A DNA stretch of 64,000 nt from DASXRU01 sp039933315 (GTDB lineage: Bacteria; Acidobacteriota; Blastocatellia; Pyrinomonadales; Pyrinomonadaceae). The notes under the pieces were generated by a model, which saw only the letters and a program-made list of their open reading frames with translations, had not been told where the DNA came from and did not search any database. Below, piece by piece: positions 52,765 through 62,209 of the stretch (its first letter is position 1; the number at the start of each line of letters is the position of its first letter). The translations under genes were made by a program, and so were the position numbers. The stretch lies in the NCBI GenBank assembly GCA_039933315.1, contig JBDTOI010000002.1:1-64000 (forward strand), written 5' to 3'.

Positions 52765-54540
52765 CTACTTTACCCACTCGTCGGCTATTTCTATTTCAAC
52801 TTTTATCGGCACCACCGTGACATACTCTTCCCCCGCGGCACACATCGCCCGTTCCACCCGGCGAGCCACTTCATCAGCGTCGTTCGCCTCAGCCTCAACC
52901 ACAATCTCATCATGAATGATGTTTACGATCCGGCCGGAGGTCTCTTTTAGCTCATCTCGCAGCAGGCGTAACGCTCTTTTCAAGATGTCCGCGCTGGTCC
53001 CTTGAATAGGGGTGTTTTTGCCGTTCCGCCTGGTCATCGAGATTTGTTGGCGATCCTGGTCGTCATAGCGAAAGCGCACCAGCCGGCCGGATCCGGTCCG
53101 GGCCTGACGATCGCGAACGGCGCGGTTTGCCGCTTCGTGGAGGTAGGTATCCAACTGGCGATAGGTGGCGAAATACTTGCGCAGAACATTCTCCGCTTCG
53201 GTGACACTTAACCCGGTCATCATCGAGAAGCGCTGCGCGCCAATGCCGTAAACCACGCCGAAGTTCAAGCGCTTGGCAAAGTCGCGCTGTTCTTTGCTGA
53301 CTTGATCCAGAGATACATTAAAGACTTCAGCGGCAGTAACGCGATGAAGATCTGCCCCGGAATTGAACGCCTTAATGAAGGCCTGATCGCCGGAGAACTG
53401 GGCCAGGATGCGCAGCTCGATCTGCGAATAATCGGCAATGATTAGTTTGCGGCCGTCGGGGTGACCGCTGAAGCAGCGACGATACTCCAGGGCGTGCGGT
53501 ACTTGTTGGATGTTTGGATTCGTGCAGGAAAACCTTCCTGTCGGAGCGCCAATCTGGCGAAAGTCTGCATGCAGGCGGCCAGTGGCGGGATTGATCAGCT
53601 CGATCATGTTCCGGCCATAACTTGTCAGCGCCTTTTGCACCGTGCGGTACTCGAGCAGTTGGGCCACGACCGGATACTGGACGGCCAGGGGCTGCAATTT
53701 CCAGTTGCGGGTAGAATCAGGCACTGGAATGCCCAGGCGTTGGAGCGCTTGCGTCAATTGTTGATGCGAATCGAGATTGATGTCGTCGCGTTGAGGGCCG
53801 CCGAAAAGTGTTCCCTGAGACGACTCTTCCGCCAAAATTTCCTGCAGCTCTTCAGCCAGTTCGCCGCGTCGTTTTTCAACGATTGTCAGCTGCTCGAGCC
53901 AGCGATCCTTACGCATGTAGAAGCCCGTCAGCTCGATGTCGGCGACCGGCATCACGCATTCAAATTCGAGCTGCGCGCATTTGATCAGCGAATCTGACTT
54001 CAATCGCTCGATCAGTTTTTCGCGCAGAGGCAAAAGAATCGCCGCATCGCGCGCCGCATATTCCAGCTGCGCTTCCGACAGTTCAAAGTTCCAATTGCTC
54101 AGGCGCTCCGACTTGTCCACTGATTCGTTCAGATAGCGGGCGGCGACCGTGTCCAGCCCGTGCCGTTCCTCGATGTCACCGGCGCCGATCAGCTGGCTGG
54201 CTAACAACGTGTCGAATAAACCGCCGATGTCGGCGCCGAGGTTGTGTTTGATGAATTTCGCGTCAAACTTTGCGTTGTGCGCGATCTTTATTGGGCGCGG
54301 CGCTTCCAGCAACCGTTTCAGCGAGGCGAAGGTCTCATTTTGGGAAAAATCGCCATTGGCAAACGCATCCATGTCGATGACGCGGACACCGTCGGGGGCA
54401 GCCAGTTGGATCAGGCGCAGGCGAGCATTGTAAGGATCGAGGTCGGTGGTTTCCGTATCGAGGCCGATAGCACCTTGTTTTTCAAGTGATTCGACTGCGG
54501 CGCGAAGCTCTGCTTCCGTTTTTATTACCTGGTACTTCAT
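52765..54540 (-). CDS. 3'-5' exonuclease/DNA polymerase I-like protein (no 5' nuclease)
   Basis: A 591-residue protein. Residues 3-190 are a DnaQ-like 3'-5' exonuclease (IGLDTETTD with Asp28, Glu30; later YAARDAAILL). Residues 230-591 are a family A polymerase: motif A IADYSQIELRILAQ, motif B KRLNFGVVYGIG, motif C IIHDEIVVEA. The 5'-3' exonuclease of Pol I is absent. I use the ATG at 54540 with AGGAAA; the frame extends upstream only through repeat DNA. Role in repair or replication is inferred. Confidence 0.92.
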   Translation of the reverse strand: MKYQVIKTEAELRAAVESLEKQGAIGLDTETTDLDPYNARLRLIQLAAPDGVRVIDMDAFANGDFSQNETFASLKRLLEAPRPIKIAHNAKFDAKFIKHNLGADIGGLFDTLLASQLIGAGDIEERHGLDTVAARYLNESVDKSERLSNWNFELSEAQLEYAARDAAILLPLREKLIERLKSDSLIKCAQLEFECVMPVADIELTGFYMRKDRWLEQLTIVEKRRGELAEELQEILAEESSQGTLFGGPQRDDINLDSHQQLTQALQRLGIPVPDSTRNWKLQPLAVQYPVVAQLLEYRTVQKALTSYGRNMIELINPATGRLHADFRQIGAPTGRFSCTNPNIQQVPHALEYRRCFSGHPDGRKLIIADYSQIELRILAQFSGDQAFIKAFNSGADLHRVTAAEVFNVSLDQVSKEQRDFAKRLNFGVVYGIGAQRFSMMTGLSVTEAENVLRKYFATYRQLDTYLHEAANRAVRDRQARTGSGRLVRFRYDDQDRQQISMTRRNGKNTPIQGTSADILKRALRLLRDELKETSGRIVNIIHDEIVVEAEANDADEVARRVERAMCAAGEEYVTVVPIKVEIEIADEWVK

Positions 54541-54547
54541 TTTCCTG

Positions 54548-54645
54548 GTGGCACAGACTTCAGTCTGTGAAAAACTACGCCCTGGTGGCCACTTCAATCT
54601 CTGATGAATCTACCGCGCTATATTCACAGACTGAAGTCTGTGCCA
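54548..54645. repeat. Palindrome pair (family I)
   Basis: TGGCACAGACTTCAGTCTGT (54548-54569 with two more bases) and its inverse copy (54624-54645) are perfect 22-base complements. Each arm is itself a palindrome. The right arm encodes the last six residues and the stop codon of the MFS gene. Confidence 0.92.
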
Positions 54646-55940
54646 CTTGAAGGCACGCGCGTCTTTACCAGGGTCAGCAGCAACAAAGCAGCAACGGTTC
54701 CCAGAGCAGCACTAACCAGAAACGCCGTGGCTGGCCCCCGCCAACTCCAGAGCGCGCCCATCAATAAAGACGCTGGTAACACTGTTATGCCGAACGCAAG
54801 ATTATACAACCCGTACGCAGTGCCGCGCTGTTCCGGACGAACCAGATCGGCGACCAGGGCTTTCTCAGCGCCTTCAGCAAGCCCGAAGTAGATTCCGTAA
54901 ATCAGGAACAGGGCCCAGACGGAAATCGCCGACGAGACGAAAGCAAACCCGGCATAAACCGCCGCGTACAGAATCCAGCCTGAGACGATTAAACGTTTTC
55001 GCCCCAAACGATCGGAGAGGTCGCCGCCAAAGATTGAGCTCAGCACCTTACTAACATGTAGCGCCGCCCAGAGCAGCGGAATAGCGGTGATAGAAACTCC
55101 GGCATCCTGGGCCCGCAGCAGCAGAAACGCATCCGACGAGTTCGACAGCGTGAAGAGCGCAACGATAGGCAGAAAGCGCTTGAAGTTACCTTCAAAACCG
55201 CGCAGCGAAAGACGTGGCGGCGCCGCAGTTTCAAGCTCTGCCGGACTTCGTATGCGCTTCGTTTCGCGCACAAAAAAGGAGACCACCAGCACGGCGGCCA
55301 GCGCCGGGATGGAGGCCAAAAGAAATATCCTGGTGAAGTCGCCTGCCGTTGGTGCGTTGCGGTTCGCCGCAAATATCATCACCAGCAGGTAACCAATCAA
55401 AGGGCCGATCACGGCTCCCGTGTGGTCCATCGCCCGATGAAAGCCGAACGCCAGACCGCGCTCTTCCACCGCTACCGTGTCGGCAATCATTGCATCGCGG
55501 GGCGCGCTGCGTATGCCCTTGCCGACCCGATCGGTCAGGCGAATCGCGAGCACCTGATGCCAACTGGTGGCAAAGGCAAGCAGCGGGCGGACCACGTTGG
55601 CCAGTGAGTAGCCAAGTACGACAAAGACTTTGCGTTTGCCGCGCCGGTCGCTGAAGTAGCCGGAAAAGAGTTTGAGCAGGCTCGAGAGAGATTCGGCGGC
55701 GCCTTCGATCACACCAACGATGGCTGGAGAGGCGCCCAGGGTAAGTGACAGAAAAATCGGCAGGAACGGATAGATGATTTCGCTGGAGATGTCATTTAGC
55801 AGGCTGACCAGGCTGATGGCAAAGACATTGCGCGGCAGGCGCCGATAACGCTGCCATAAGCCGGGAGTTCTTTCGTTGAGTTTTTCCGGACTGATGCGCG
55901 CGTCAAACTGATCGGCGGCGTCGGTATCGGTCTCGGACAT
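54624..55940 (-). CDS. Major facilitator superfamily transporter
   Basis: A 438-residue protein with 12 hydrophobic segments, the MFS motif A in SGYFSDRRGKRKV and a second in LSDRLGRKRLI. Drug, sugar or metabolite export is possible; substrate cannot be read. The last six residues (GTDFSL) and TGA come from the repeat at 54624-54645, so the original C-terminus has been replaced. The first gene of a small minus-strand cluster with the 70-residue membrane protein. Confidence 0.92.
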   Translation of the reverse strand: MSETDTDAADQFDARISPEKLNERTPGLWQRYRRLPRNVFAISLVSLLNDISSEIIYPFLPIFLSLTLGASPAIVGVIEGAAESLSSLLKLFSGYFSDRRGKRKVFVVLGYSLANVVRPLLAFATSWHQVLAIRLTDRVGKGIRSAPRDAMIADTVAVEERGLAFGFHRAMDHTGAVIGPLIGYLLVMIFAANRNAPTAGDFTRIFLLASIPALAAVLVVSFFVRETKRIRSPAELETAAPPRLSLRGFEGNFKRFLPIVALFTLSNSSDAFLLLRAQDAGVSITAIPLLWAALHVSKVLSSIFGGDLSDRLGRKRLIVSGWILYAAVYAGFAFVSSAISVWALFLIYGIYFGLAEGAEKALVADLVRPEQRGTAYGLYNLAFGITVLPASLLMGALWSWRGPATAFLVSAALGTVAALLLLTLVKTRVPSSGTDFSL

Positions 55941-55955
55941 GGTTTGCAGGTCGGA

Positions 55956-56168
55956 TTAACGAGCGGGCGCGCGCCGCGCGGGCGCCGGGCGTTCTGTATT
56001 GGTTGCTGAAGAGTTGAACCAGCCCATGGCCGCAGCGACCAGCAACGCGATTACGATCACACCAACGAAGACCATTTTGATGGCCATACGAAGCATTCGC
56101 CGGGCAATGAAGATAAACAAAAATAGCGCGACGAGGCCGATAACGACGGCAATGGGTGTTGAGTCCAT
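55956..56168 (-). CDS. Hypothetical small membrane protein
   Basis: A 70-residue protein with two hydrophobic segments (residues 5-28 and 33-51) and a Pro/Ala/Arg-rich tail. No family is recognised. It lies 15 bases from the MFS gene and five from the queF stop, so it is likely to be part of one transcript. Confidence 0.55.
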   Translation of the reverse strand: MDSTPIAVVIGLVALFLFIFIARRMLRMAIKMVFVGVIVIALLVAAAMGWFNSSATNTERPAPARRAPAR

Positions 56169-56173
56169 ACTTC

Positions 56174-56596
56174 CTATTGTTTCTTATAGCTTGCCCTGAC
56201 TACAGTCTTAATGTTTCCCCTCACATGAAAGTCGCCTTCAATCTCGACGCTGAGGGGATCGCAGGCGCTGACAAAGTCTTCCAGGATCACGTTGATCACG
56301 TGTTCGTGGAATATCTTCACCTGCCGAAACGAATTGATGTAGAGCTTGAGACTCTTCAATTCGATGCAGAGTTCATTCGGCACATATTCCAGGCGGATAG
56401 TGGCAAAGTCGGGGAAATCAGAGAAGGGGCAGATGGCCGTAAATTCAGTCATCTCGAAATTGATCTTTATTTCGCGCCCGGGAAACTCGTAGCGAAAAGT
56501 GTCCAGCGGGTAGAGACCCATCTCTTCGCGCGGTGTCGGGCGAATGTCGAGACCTTGCTGGCTCACCGCAGTGGGCGACGTTTCAGTTGAAGGCAT
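56174..56596 (-). CDS. queF: NADPH-dependent 7-cyano-7-deazaguanine reductase
   Basis: A 140-residue unimodular QueF. It reduces preQ0 to preQ1 in queuosine synthesis. Catalytic Cys56 and Asp63 in ICPFSDFPD match the Cys and Asp of B. subtilis QueF in spacing; ELKSLKLYINSFR and HEHVINVIL are the family motifs. The Ser-Asp-Phe insertion next to the Cys is slightly unusual. The ATG at 56596 has GAGGAT before it. Other queuosine genes are not in the window. Confidence 0.93.
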   Translation of the reverse strand: MPSTETSPTAVSQQGLDIRPTPREEMGLYPLDTFRYEFPGREIKINFEMTEFTAICPFSDFPDFATIRLEYVPNELCIELKSLKLYINSFRQVKIFHEHVINVILEDFVSACDPLSVEIEGDFHVRGNIKTVVRASYKKQ

Positions 56597-56718
56597 GATA
56601 ATCCTCGCCGAATATAGTGATCTTAACCGAGTCCCGACTAATACGGCAATCAAGCATCCCGCAAAAAATGAATGAGCGGCACCGGAGCACCGCTCATCGT
56701 TTTTACCCGGAATTCATA

Positions 56719-57477
56719 TCAGGCCGGAGAGTTTGCCGTCCGGCCAATGGTAAAGAACTTGACCAGCACGAGCCCGGCGATGAAACCGCCGATGTGAGCG
56801 GCATAGGCCACCCCACCCTGTTGCGATCCACCACCCAACATGCCAAGTCCGCTGATTAACTGGAAGACGAACCACATGCCAATCGCGACATAAGCTGGAA
56901 CCTGAGTGAGCATACGAAACAGGAACACCGTTACCCGACGATGTGGGTGAAGCAGAATGTAGCCACCCAGCACTCCCGAGATCGCGCCGGAAGCGCCCAG
57001 ACTGGGGATCAGGAGGCCGCTTTGATCAGTGGCCAGCATAGCGGTGGTAAATACGTGGGCCAGTGAGGCAAGTATTCCGCAGACCAGATAGAAAATGGCA
57101 TACCTGGCGTGCCCCATTGAATGCTCGAGGTTGTCGCCGAAAATCCACAGGAAAAGCATGTTGCCAAAGATGTGCGCAATGCCGCCGTGCATGAACATCG
57201 AAGTGATTAACGTGAGGTAAACGGTAAACGGCGTGGGCTGGAGTCCGGGATATAAGACCTCCTGGCCAGTGGGTGTCGTCCGCACGGCATCCTGAGTGGT
57301 TATATCCCGGCCGGTGACAATCTCCTGCGGTACGGTCGAATACGCGTAGGTGAACCGGTCGTTGGAGCCGAGCTGTTGCAGAAAAACAAAGACCAAAATG
57401 TTAATGGCGATCAGAATGTAATTAACAATTGGCGCTGTGGTCCGATCACTGTTGTCATCGGCGATGGGAAAAATCAT
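56719..57477 (-). CDS. Rhomboid family intramembrane serine protease
   Basis: A 252-residue protein with about six hydrophobic segments. The catalytic dyad is Ser163 in LGASGAISG and His228 in AAHIGGF. The HGGIAHIFGNMLFLWIFGDN loop is characteristic. It cleaves membrane proteins within or near the membrane; substrate unknown. The periplasmic loop (residues 40-90) is longer than in E. coli GlpG. Confidence 0.92.
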   Translation of the reverse strand: MIFPIADDNSDRTTAPIVNYILIAINILVFVFLQQLGSNDRFTYAYSTVPQEIVTGRDITTQDAVRTTPTGQEVLYPGLQPTPFTVYLTLITSMFMHGGIAHIFGNMLFLWIFGDNLEHSMGHARYAIFYLVCGILASLAHVFTTAMLATDQSGLLIPSLGASGAISGVLGGYILLHPHRRVTVFLFRMLTQVPAYVAIGMWFVFQLISGLGMLGGGSQQGGVAYAAHIGGFIAGLVLVKFFTIGRTANSPA

Positions 57478-57548
57478 CCGTTGTACTCCTTGTGCTCTAA
57501 AATGTTAGCCAGCAGGTTCGCGCAAATGACGCTGAGAACTGAAAACCA

Positions 57549-57606
57549 AAAGGCGCAAAGGTGTGGAGTGCTTCTTCTTTGCGCCTGTGCGTGAAACCTC
57601 AACTTT
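57549..57606. repeat. Inverted repeat element (family A)
   Basis: AAAGGCGCAAAGG and GCGCCTGTGCGTGAAACCTC form the eroded arms. It lies in the gap between the rhomboid start and the DAACS stop codon on the minus strand. Confidence 0.8.
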
Positions 57607-57655
57607 GTTCAGATCCAAAATGATTAATGATATATGGAAATGGACCCTATAAGTT

Positions 57656-59131
57656 TCAAAGAGCTCCACCGCCAACTCCCGCGCGCACAATGGCCGGTTC
57701 GTGCGGTTTCAAAAGCTCGTAGCCTTCCGAGCGCGCAACATAAGTGGCGGCCGTGATATCGCCCACCACATTCAAGGTGGTGCGGCACATGTCGAGTATG
57801 CGATCCACTCCCAGGATGATCGCAATCAGCGCGGGATTCACACCAATCGTGACCAACACACCGATGATGAAGGGAATGGAACCCGACGGCACTCCGGCCG
57901 TGCCGATCCCGCCCAGGATTGCCAAATAAACAACCATCAACTGCTGACCCAGAGAAAGATCAATGCCCGCCAGTTGCGCCAGAAACAGCACGGTGACGCC
58001 TTCGTACAAAGCCGTCCCGTTCTGATTTGCTGTCGCGCCGACGGTTAACACGAAGCTGTTAATCTCCTGTGGCACCCCCAGGTTCTGCTCTGAGACGCGC
58101 AAGGCAGTCGGCAACGTCGCGTTCGATGAAGACGTGGAAAAGGCCGTGAGGATGACGGTCTTGATGCGGCGAAAGAAATCGAGCGGCGACAGTTTTGAGA
58201 GAAAATAGATAGAGAGCGAATAGACGCCAAACATGTGCAGCGACAGTCCCAGCAACACGGTCACGATGAACCAGCCTAAAGCCTGTAACAGATCGAGCCC
58301 GAACCGCGCCGTATTGTTAAAGAGCAAACAGGCCACGGCATAGGGCGCAAACTTCATAATTATCTCGATGATCTTCGCCGTGATTTCGTAGAGAGCCTGG
58401 AGCCCGCGCAACAGCGGCGCAGTCGCTTTGACGGGAATAAGCGTTATGGCGATCCCAACCACCAGGGCAAAGAACATTAGGTGAAGCATGTTGGGCGATC
58501 CGCCCGAGGTCGCTGTGCTCGGATTTGAGGGCACGCCGGCCATGGCGGCAAACGGGTTTGAAGGCACGATTGTATCGACCACTTGCATTAGCGGCGTTGC
58601 AACGGCGCCAGACTTTTTCGCCGCATCCACTTGCTTCGTAGCGTCAGTGCTGTAGCGCTGTTCGAGCGCCGCCTTGGTCGCGGGATCGATGCGCGTGCCC
58701 GGCTTGATGGTGTTAGCCAGGGTCAGTCCGATCACCACGGAGATGGCTGACAAGACAAGGCAGTAGGCAAACGATTTCACCCCCACGCGTCCCAGCTTGC
58801 GTATGTCCCCGATGCCGGCCACGCCCACCACCAGCGAAGAAAAGACCAGCGGTACCACAATCATCAGCAACAGACGCAGGAAGAGTTGGCCCACCGGATT
58901 AGTGACATGATCAACAATCCGTACCACCCACACGTTGTCGCCGCCCACCAGGCGATTAACCATGACCCCGGCAATGACGCCGACAGCGAGGCCAATCAGG
59001 ATGCGGGTGTGGAGCGCGAGACCCTTTGGTTTATCCGGCGTCTCATCATCCAGGTCTGTAGTTATCTCACGCTCGAATGCGTCTTCATCAAGGCGCGGGA
59101 CGCTTCGGTTCTGGTCGTCTTTTTGCGGCAT
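57656..59131 (-). CDS. Dicarboxylate/amino acid:cation symporter (DAACS)
   Basis: A 491-residue protein with eight membrane helices and two re-entrant hairpins of the SDF (GltP/DctA) family. HP1 motif STSSSNATLPTA is normal. In TM7 the usual NMDGT motif reads NQNGT, so one of the sodium ligands (Asp) is Asn. It carries acidic amino acids or C4-dicarboxylates with sodium or protons. The insert at residues about 165-205 is longer than usual. N-terminus cytosolic, acidic. Confidence 0.92.
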   Translation of the reverse strand: MPQKDDQNRSVPRLDEDAFEREITTDLDDETPDKPKGLALHTRILIGLAVGVIAGVMVNRLVGGDNVWVVRIVDHVTNPVGQLFLRLLLMIVVPLVFSSLVVGVAGIGDIRKLGRVGVKSFAYCLVLSAISVVIGLTLANTIKPGTRIDPATKAALEQRYSTDATKQVDAAKKSGAVATPLMQVVDTIVPSNPFAAMAGVPSNPSTATSGGSPNMLHLMFFALVVGIAITLIPVKATAPLLRGLQALYEITAKIIEIIMKFAPYAVACLLFNNTARFGLDLLQALGWFIVTVLLGLSLHMFGVYSLSIYFLSKLSPLDFFRRIKTVILTAFSTSSSNATLPTALRVSEQNLGVPQEINSFVLTVGATANQNGTALYEGVTVLFLAQLAGIDLSLGQQLMVVYLAILGGIGTAGVPSGSIPFIIGVLVTIGVNPALIAIILGVDRILDMCRTTLNVVGDITAATYVARSEGYELLKPHEPAIVRAGVGGGAL

Positions 59132-59212
59132 GGTGTTTTAGTTACCTGTTCCTCGTTGTAGATCGTTAACTGCAACTCGAAACCTTAAACTCGAAACCCG
59201 AAACTTAGCCCC

Positions 59213-60097
59213 TTATCTGCCCCAGCGCAGTTTGTCGCGCAGCACCTCAAAATAGTTTCGGTTCATTGGCTGCACCAGATTAAACGTCGTGCGGCTCTTG
59301 CGAATAATTACCCGGTCTTCGACTTTTAAAGGAAAGCCTACCTGTCCATCGAGTGTCAGCGCCACGTCTTCTTCCGGCGTTTTTAAGCGCAGTTCTATCT
59401 CGGCGTCGTCCGGCACGACAATTGGTCGGTTGGACAAAGTGAAGGGGCAAATGGGTGTGATTACAATGGCATTCATCGAAGGATAGATTACCGGGCCGCC
59501 GGCGGAGAGATTGTAAGCGGTCGAGCCCGTCGGAGTGGAAACTATCAGACCATCGGCGCGAAAAGAATTCACAAACTGCTGGTTGAGGTAGGCTTCAATT
59601 TCAATTATGCGGGCCAATGCTGATTTGTTAATGACCACGTCATTGAGGACACGGTTACCGCTAACATGATCGTTGCCGCGGAACAACTCTACCGCCAGCA
59701 TCACTCGCTTTTCGAGTTTGAATTCTCCTTTGAGGATCGATTCCAGGGCCTCGAACAGTTCTTCAATGCGAAACTCCGCGAGATAGCCCAGTCCGCCGTA
59801 GTTAACCCCGATGACCGGAACGTCAGTATCGCCAACCATGCGCGCGGTTGCGATCATGGTGCCGTCACCGCCCAGCACCAAGATCAGATCGACGCTGGCC
59901 GCCAGTTTGTCCTGCGCAACGATCTCAACCGAGCAGCCGGTTTCATGTTGAATTCGCTCGCGTTCGATCTCAGGGCTGCCCAGCAGGGAGATTCCCCGCG
60001 CGTTTAACCACTCGGTCAAACGACACAGCGTTTGCAGGGCATCCGGTTGGTGCCGCTTAACCACGACACCCACGCGCTTGATTGGAGAAACGGTCAT
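59213..60097 (-). CDS. nadK: NAD kinase
   Basis: A 294-residue NAD kinase, phosphorylating NAD to NADP with ATP or polyphosphate. Motifs: LILVLGGDGT (GGDGT 76-80), VNYGGLGYLAEF, NDVVINKSALARI and VSTPTGSTAYNLSAGG. All catalytic residues are intact. The gene precedes tlyA-type methyltransferase on the same strand order as in many bacteria, where they are close. Confidence 0.95.
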   Translation of the reverse strand: MTVSPIKRVGVVVKRHQPDALQTLCRLTEWLNARGISLLGSPEIERERIQHETGCSVEIVAQDKLAASVDLILVLGGDGTMIATARMVGDTDVPVIGVNYGGLGYLAEFRIEELFEALESILKGEFKLEKRVMLAVELFRGNDHVSGNRVLNDVVINKSALARIIEIEAYLNQQFVNSFRADGLIVSTPTGSTAYNLSAGGPVIYPSMNAIVITPICPFTLSNRPIVVPDDAEIELRLKTPEEDVALTLDGQVGFPLKVEDRVIIRKSRTTFNLVQPMNRNYFEVLRDKLRWGR

Positions 60098-60140
60098 CTA
60101 TGAACGTCTAAGGTTAACAAAGGCCAGACAGGTTACGCCA

Positions 60141-60890
60141 TTAGTCTGTCGTGCGTTCGTAAACAGCCAGATATTCCTGATTGCCTTCGGCGCCCCGGAT
60201 GGGCGATTCAATTACGCTGCGCGCTTTTAATCCCAACCCCCGCGCTGCCTCATTCACTTCTTCGATCACGCGCGCGTGTTGCTTCGGGTCGGTAACGATG
60301 CCTCCGCGCCCTACCTCGCCACGCCCCACTTCAAACTGCGGTTTGATAAGCGTAATCACCAGCGCGCTGGCAGTCAACAAACTGACCACTGCCGGCAGAA
60401 CTTTGGTGGCGGAAATAAAGGAGACATCAATCGTCGCCAGGTCGAACTGAGCTGCGAAGTCGTCGGGTTTCAGATAACGGGCGTTAACGCCCTCGCGAGA
60501 TTCGACCCGGGGGTCAGTGCGCAAGCGCCAATCCAATTGATTGTGGCCGACATCAATCGCCATGACTTTGGCGGCGCCGTGTTGCAGCAGGCAATCGGTG
60601 AAGCCACCAGTCGAGGCCCCTACGTCCAGGCAGAGCAAATCCTGCACATCGATGGCAAACTCGCGGAGGGCCGCTTCCAGCTTTACGCCGCCGCGTCCCA
60701 CATAACGGGCGGCGGGATCGTTTGCGCCCTTAAGACGAACCTGGGCATCGAGTGAGATTAACTCGGAAGGCTTTTCCACGCGCTGGTCTTCAACCAGCAC
60801 GGCCCCGGCCATCACCATCGCCTGTGCCTTTGTGCGCGATGATGCCAGGCCGCGTTCTACCAGCAGCTTGTCTATACGTTCGCGCTTCAT
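60141..60890 (-). CDS. tlyA: TlyA family rRNA methyltransferase
   Basis: A 249-residue protein: S4 RNA-binding domain (residues 1-60, RIDKLLVERGLASSRTKAQA) and FtsJ-like methyltransferase (VGRGGVKLEAALREF, LDVGASTGGFTDCLL, IDVGHNQLDWRL and FDLATIDVSFIS). TlyA methylates 2'-OH of cytidines in 16S and 23S rRNA and confers capreomycin sensitivity. The adjacent nadK is typical. The ATG has no strong ribosome site. Confidence 0.93.
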   Translation of the reverse strand: MKRERIDKLLVERGLASSRTKAQAMVMAGAVLVEDQRVEKPSELISLDAQVRLKGANDPAARYVGRGGVKLEAALREFAIDVQDLLCLDVGASTGGFTDCLLQHGAAKVMAIDVGHNQLDWRLRTDPRVESREGVNARYLKPDDFAAQFDLATIDVSFISATKVLPAVVSLLTASALVITLIKPQFEVGRGEVGRGGIVTDPKQHARVIEEVNEAARGLGLKARSVIESPIRGAEGNQEYLAVYERTTD

Positions 60891-60962
60891 GCCGTGACAC
60901 TTTACAGCACAAACGGCCCGAACGCCGAGATATGAAGTTTAGATTTTGCCGCCGGGCTGCGA

Positions 60963-61220
60963 CTATCTGCGAGCGCTGTGCACCAGGGCGCGGGGGGCCT
61001 CATTAAGGTGCAACTCGGCGGCGCATTCGTCACAGAGCCACACCAGAATCTGCGGCGCATCCATCCAGTAAAAAGGAGTTATCCGGCCCGCGATCTTTAA
61101 GGCGTGATCAGCTGACAAACGCTGAATTGCCTGTACGAAGAACACACCATTATAGAAATCGCCTTCGGCCCCCGCTTCGCGGTGAAGACACTCGCGCTCA
61201 CGAAAAGTTTGCTTCATCAT
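60963..61220 (-). CDS. Hypothetical small zinc-like protein
   Basis: An 85-residue protein: a CxxC motif in WLCDECAAELHL near the C-terminus suggests a metal knuckle. The rest (GDFYNGVFFVQAIQRLSA) is not recognised. Three ATG/GTG starts are possible; I choose 61220. It lies upstream of tlyA on the same strand. Confidence 0.55.
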   Translation of the reverse strand: MMKQTFRERECLHREAGAEGDFYNGVFFVQAIQRLSADHALKIAGRITPFYWMDAPQILVWLCDECAAELHLNEAPRALVHSARR

Positions 61221-61419
61221 CGAGGTTACCACCCTCCCTCGCGCCGCACCGCGCGAGAATAATTTGAAAAGTCGGAGAGACTTTTGTCGGGCGTTTTCTG
61301 ATGTGAGAGCTGAGGGGCTGGGCGAATCCTAAGCCTAAAGGGGGGTAACTCTGGTGCGCCTTGATTTGCATGATGCCACGCTAGCCCGGACGTGGTCAAC
61401 GTGCTTGAAAAGACTATCT

Positions 61420-62082
61420 TTAAAAAGGACTCGGGCCTTCGAATATCTCCCGGATGCGTCCAGCGTCGCGCGGTCGCTCTACAACTGGATCGGAATCATT
61501 AGGGCGTCGAACTTTTGCAGCCTGGTGGCGCTGAGCTGGTCGGTCGGACCGCTTCATTACAACTTTTTGTTGGCTAGCGGCAGCTTCATCGTCCGCAGAC
61601 CTCTGCTTGCTTCGCTCCCGGCCATTCAACGGCGTGATTTCTTTGGCCGGAATGGGTGCGATGTCGCTCAGGTCACTCTCATCCTCTGTTGAAGTTGGCT
61701 TGGTTGTTGACGCTGAAGCCACGGTCTCATCCGACTGCCGCGCGATAGGCTTCGAAGTATTCTCCGAATCTACCACCAGGGTGGGCGGCGCGGGGAACTC
61801 TGCCACCGCAGTCGCTGGCGCTGCTCGCCGGTTCTGCAAAAAGACGACGGATACAGCTACGCCCGCCCCGAGTAGCGCGGCCGCCAGGATAATGCCTGCC
61901 TTAAACAAGTAACCACGCGTCGTTTCCGGTGCCGCGGCAATGTCGATCGGCACCACAGGCCTTGCCGTTAGCAACGTGGCTTCGTCATCGAAGTGCGGCA
62001 ACGGTGGTGTCGGAGCCTCTGGTTGAGGTTCCATCGGAATAGTAATTCTGGTTAGGTTCTTCATTGCAACAAAGCTGGCCAT
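61420..62082 (-). CDS. Hypothetical single-pass membrane protein
   Basis: A 220-residue protein with one membrane helix (about residues 60-82). The cytosolic N-terminus is Pro-rich (PQPEAPTPPLPHFDDEATLL). The periplasmic part is low-complexity, rich in Ala, Ser, Lys and Arg, and ends in VVERPRDAGRIREIFEGPSP. An internal ATG at 62064 could be the start. No family is recognised. Confidence 0.6.
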   Translation of the reverse strand: MASFVAMKNLTRITIPMEPQPEAPTPPLPHFDDEATLLTARPVVPIDIAAAPETTRGYLFKAGIILAAALLGAGVAVSVVFLQNRRAAPATAVAEFPAPPTLVVDSENTSKPIARQSDETVASASTTKPTSTEDESDLSDIAPIPAKEITPLNGRERSKQRSADDEAAASQQKVVMKRSDRPAQRHQAAKVRRPNDSDPVVERPRDAGRIREIFEGPSPF

Positions 62083-62209
62083 GCTCGCCTGGTTGCAAGA
62101 TCAGGGCCAGAGTGAACTAAGTCGGCTTTAGGGTGTTGGGATTCAAAGGCGGGTTTTAGAGCGGTACGAGTTCGTTATGCGACCTACCCATATCGTGCAC
62201 TAACCGATG

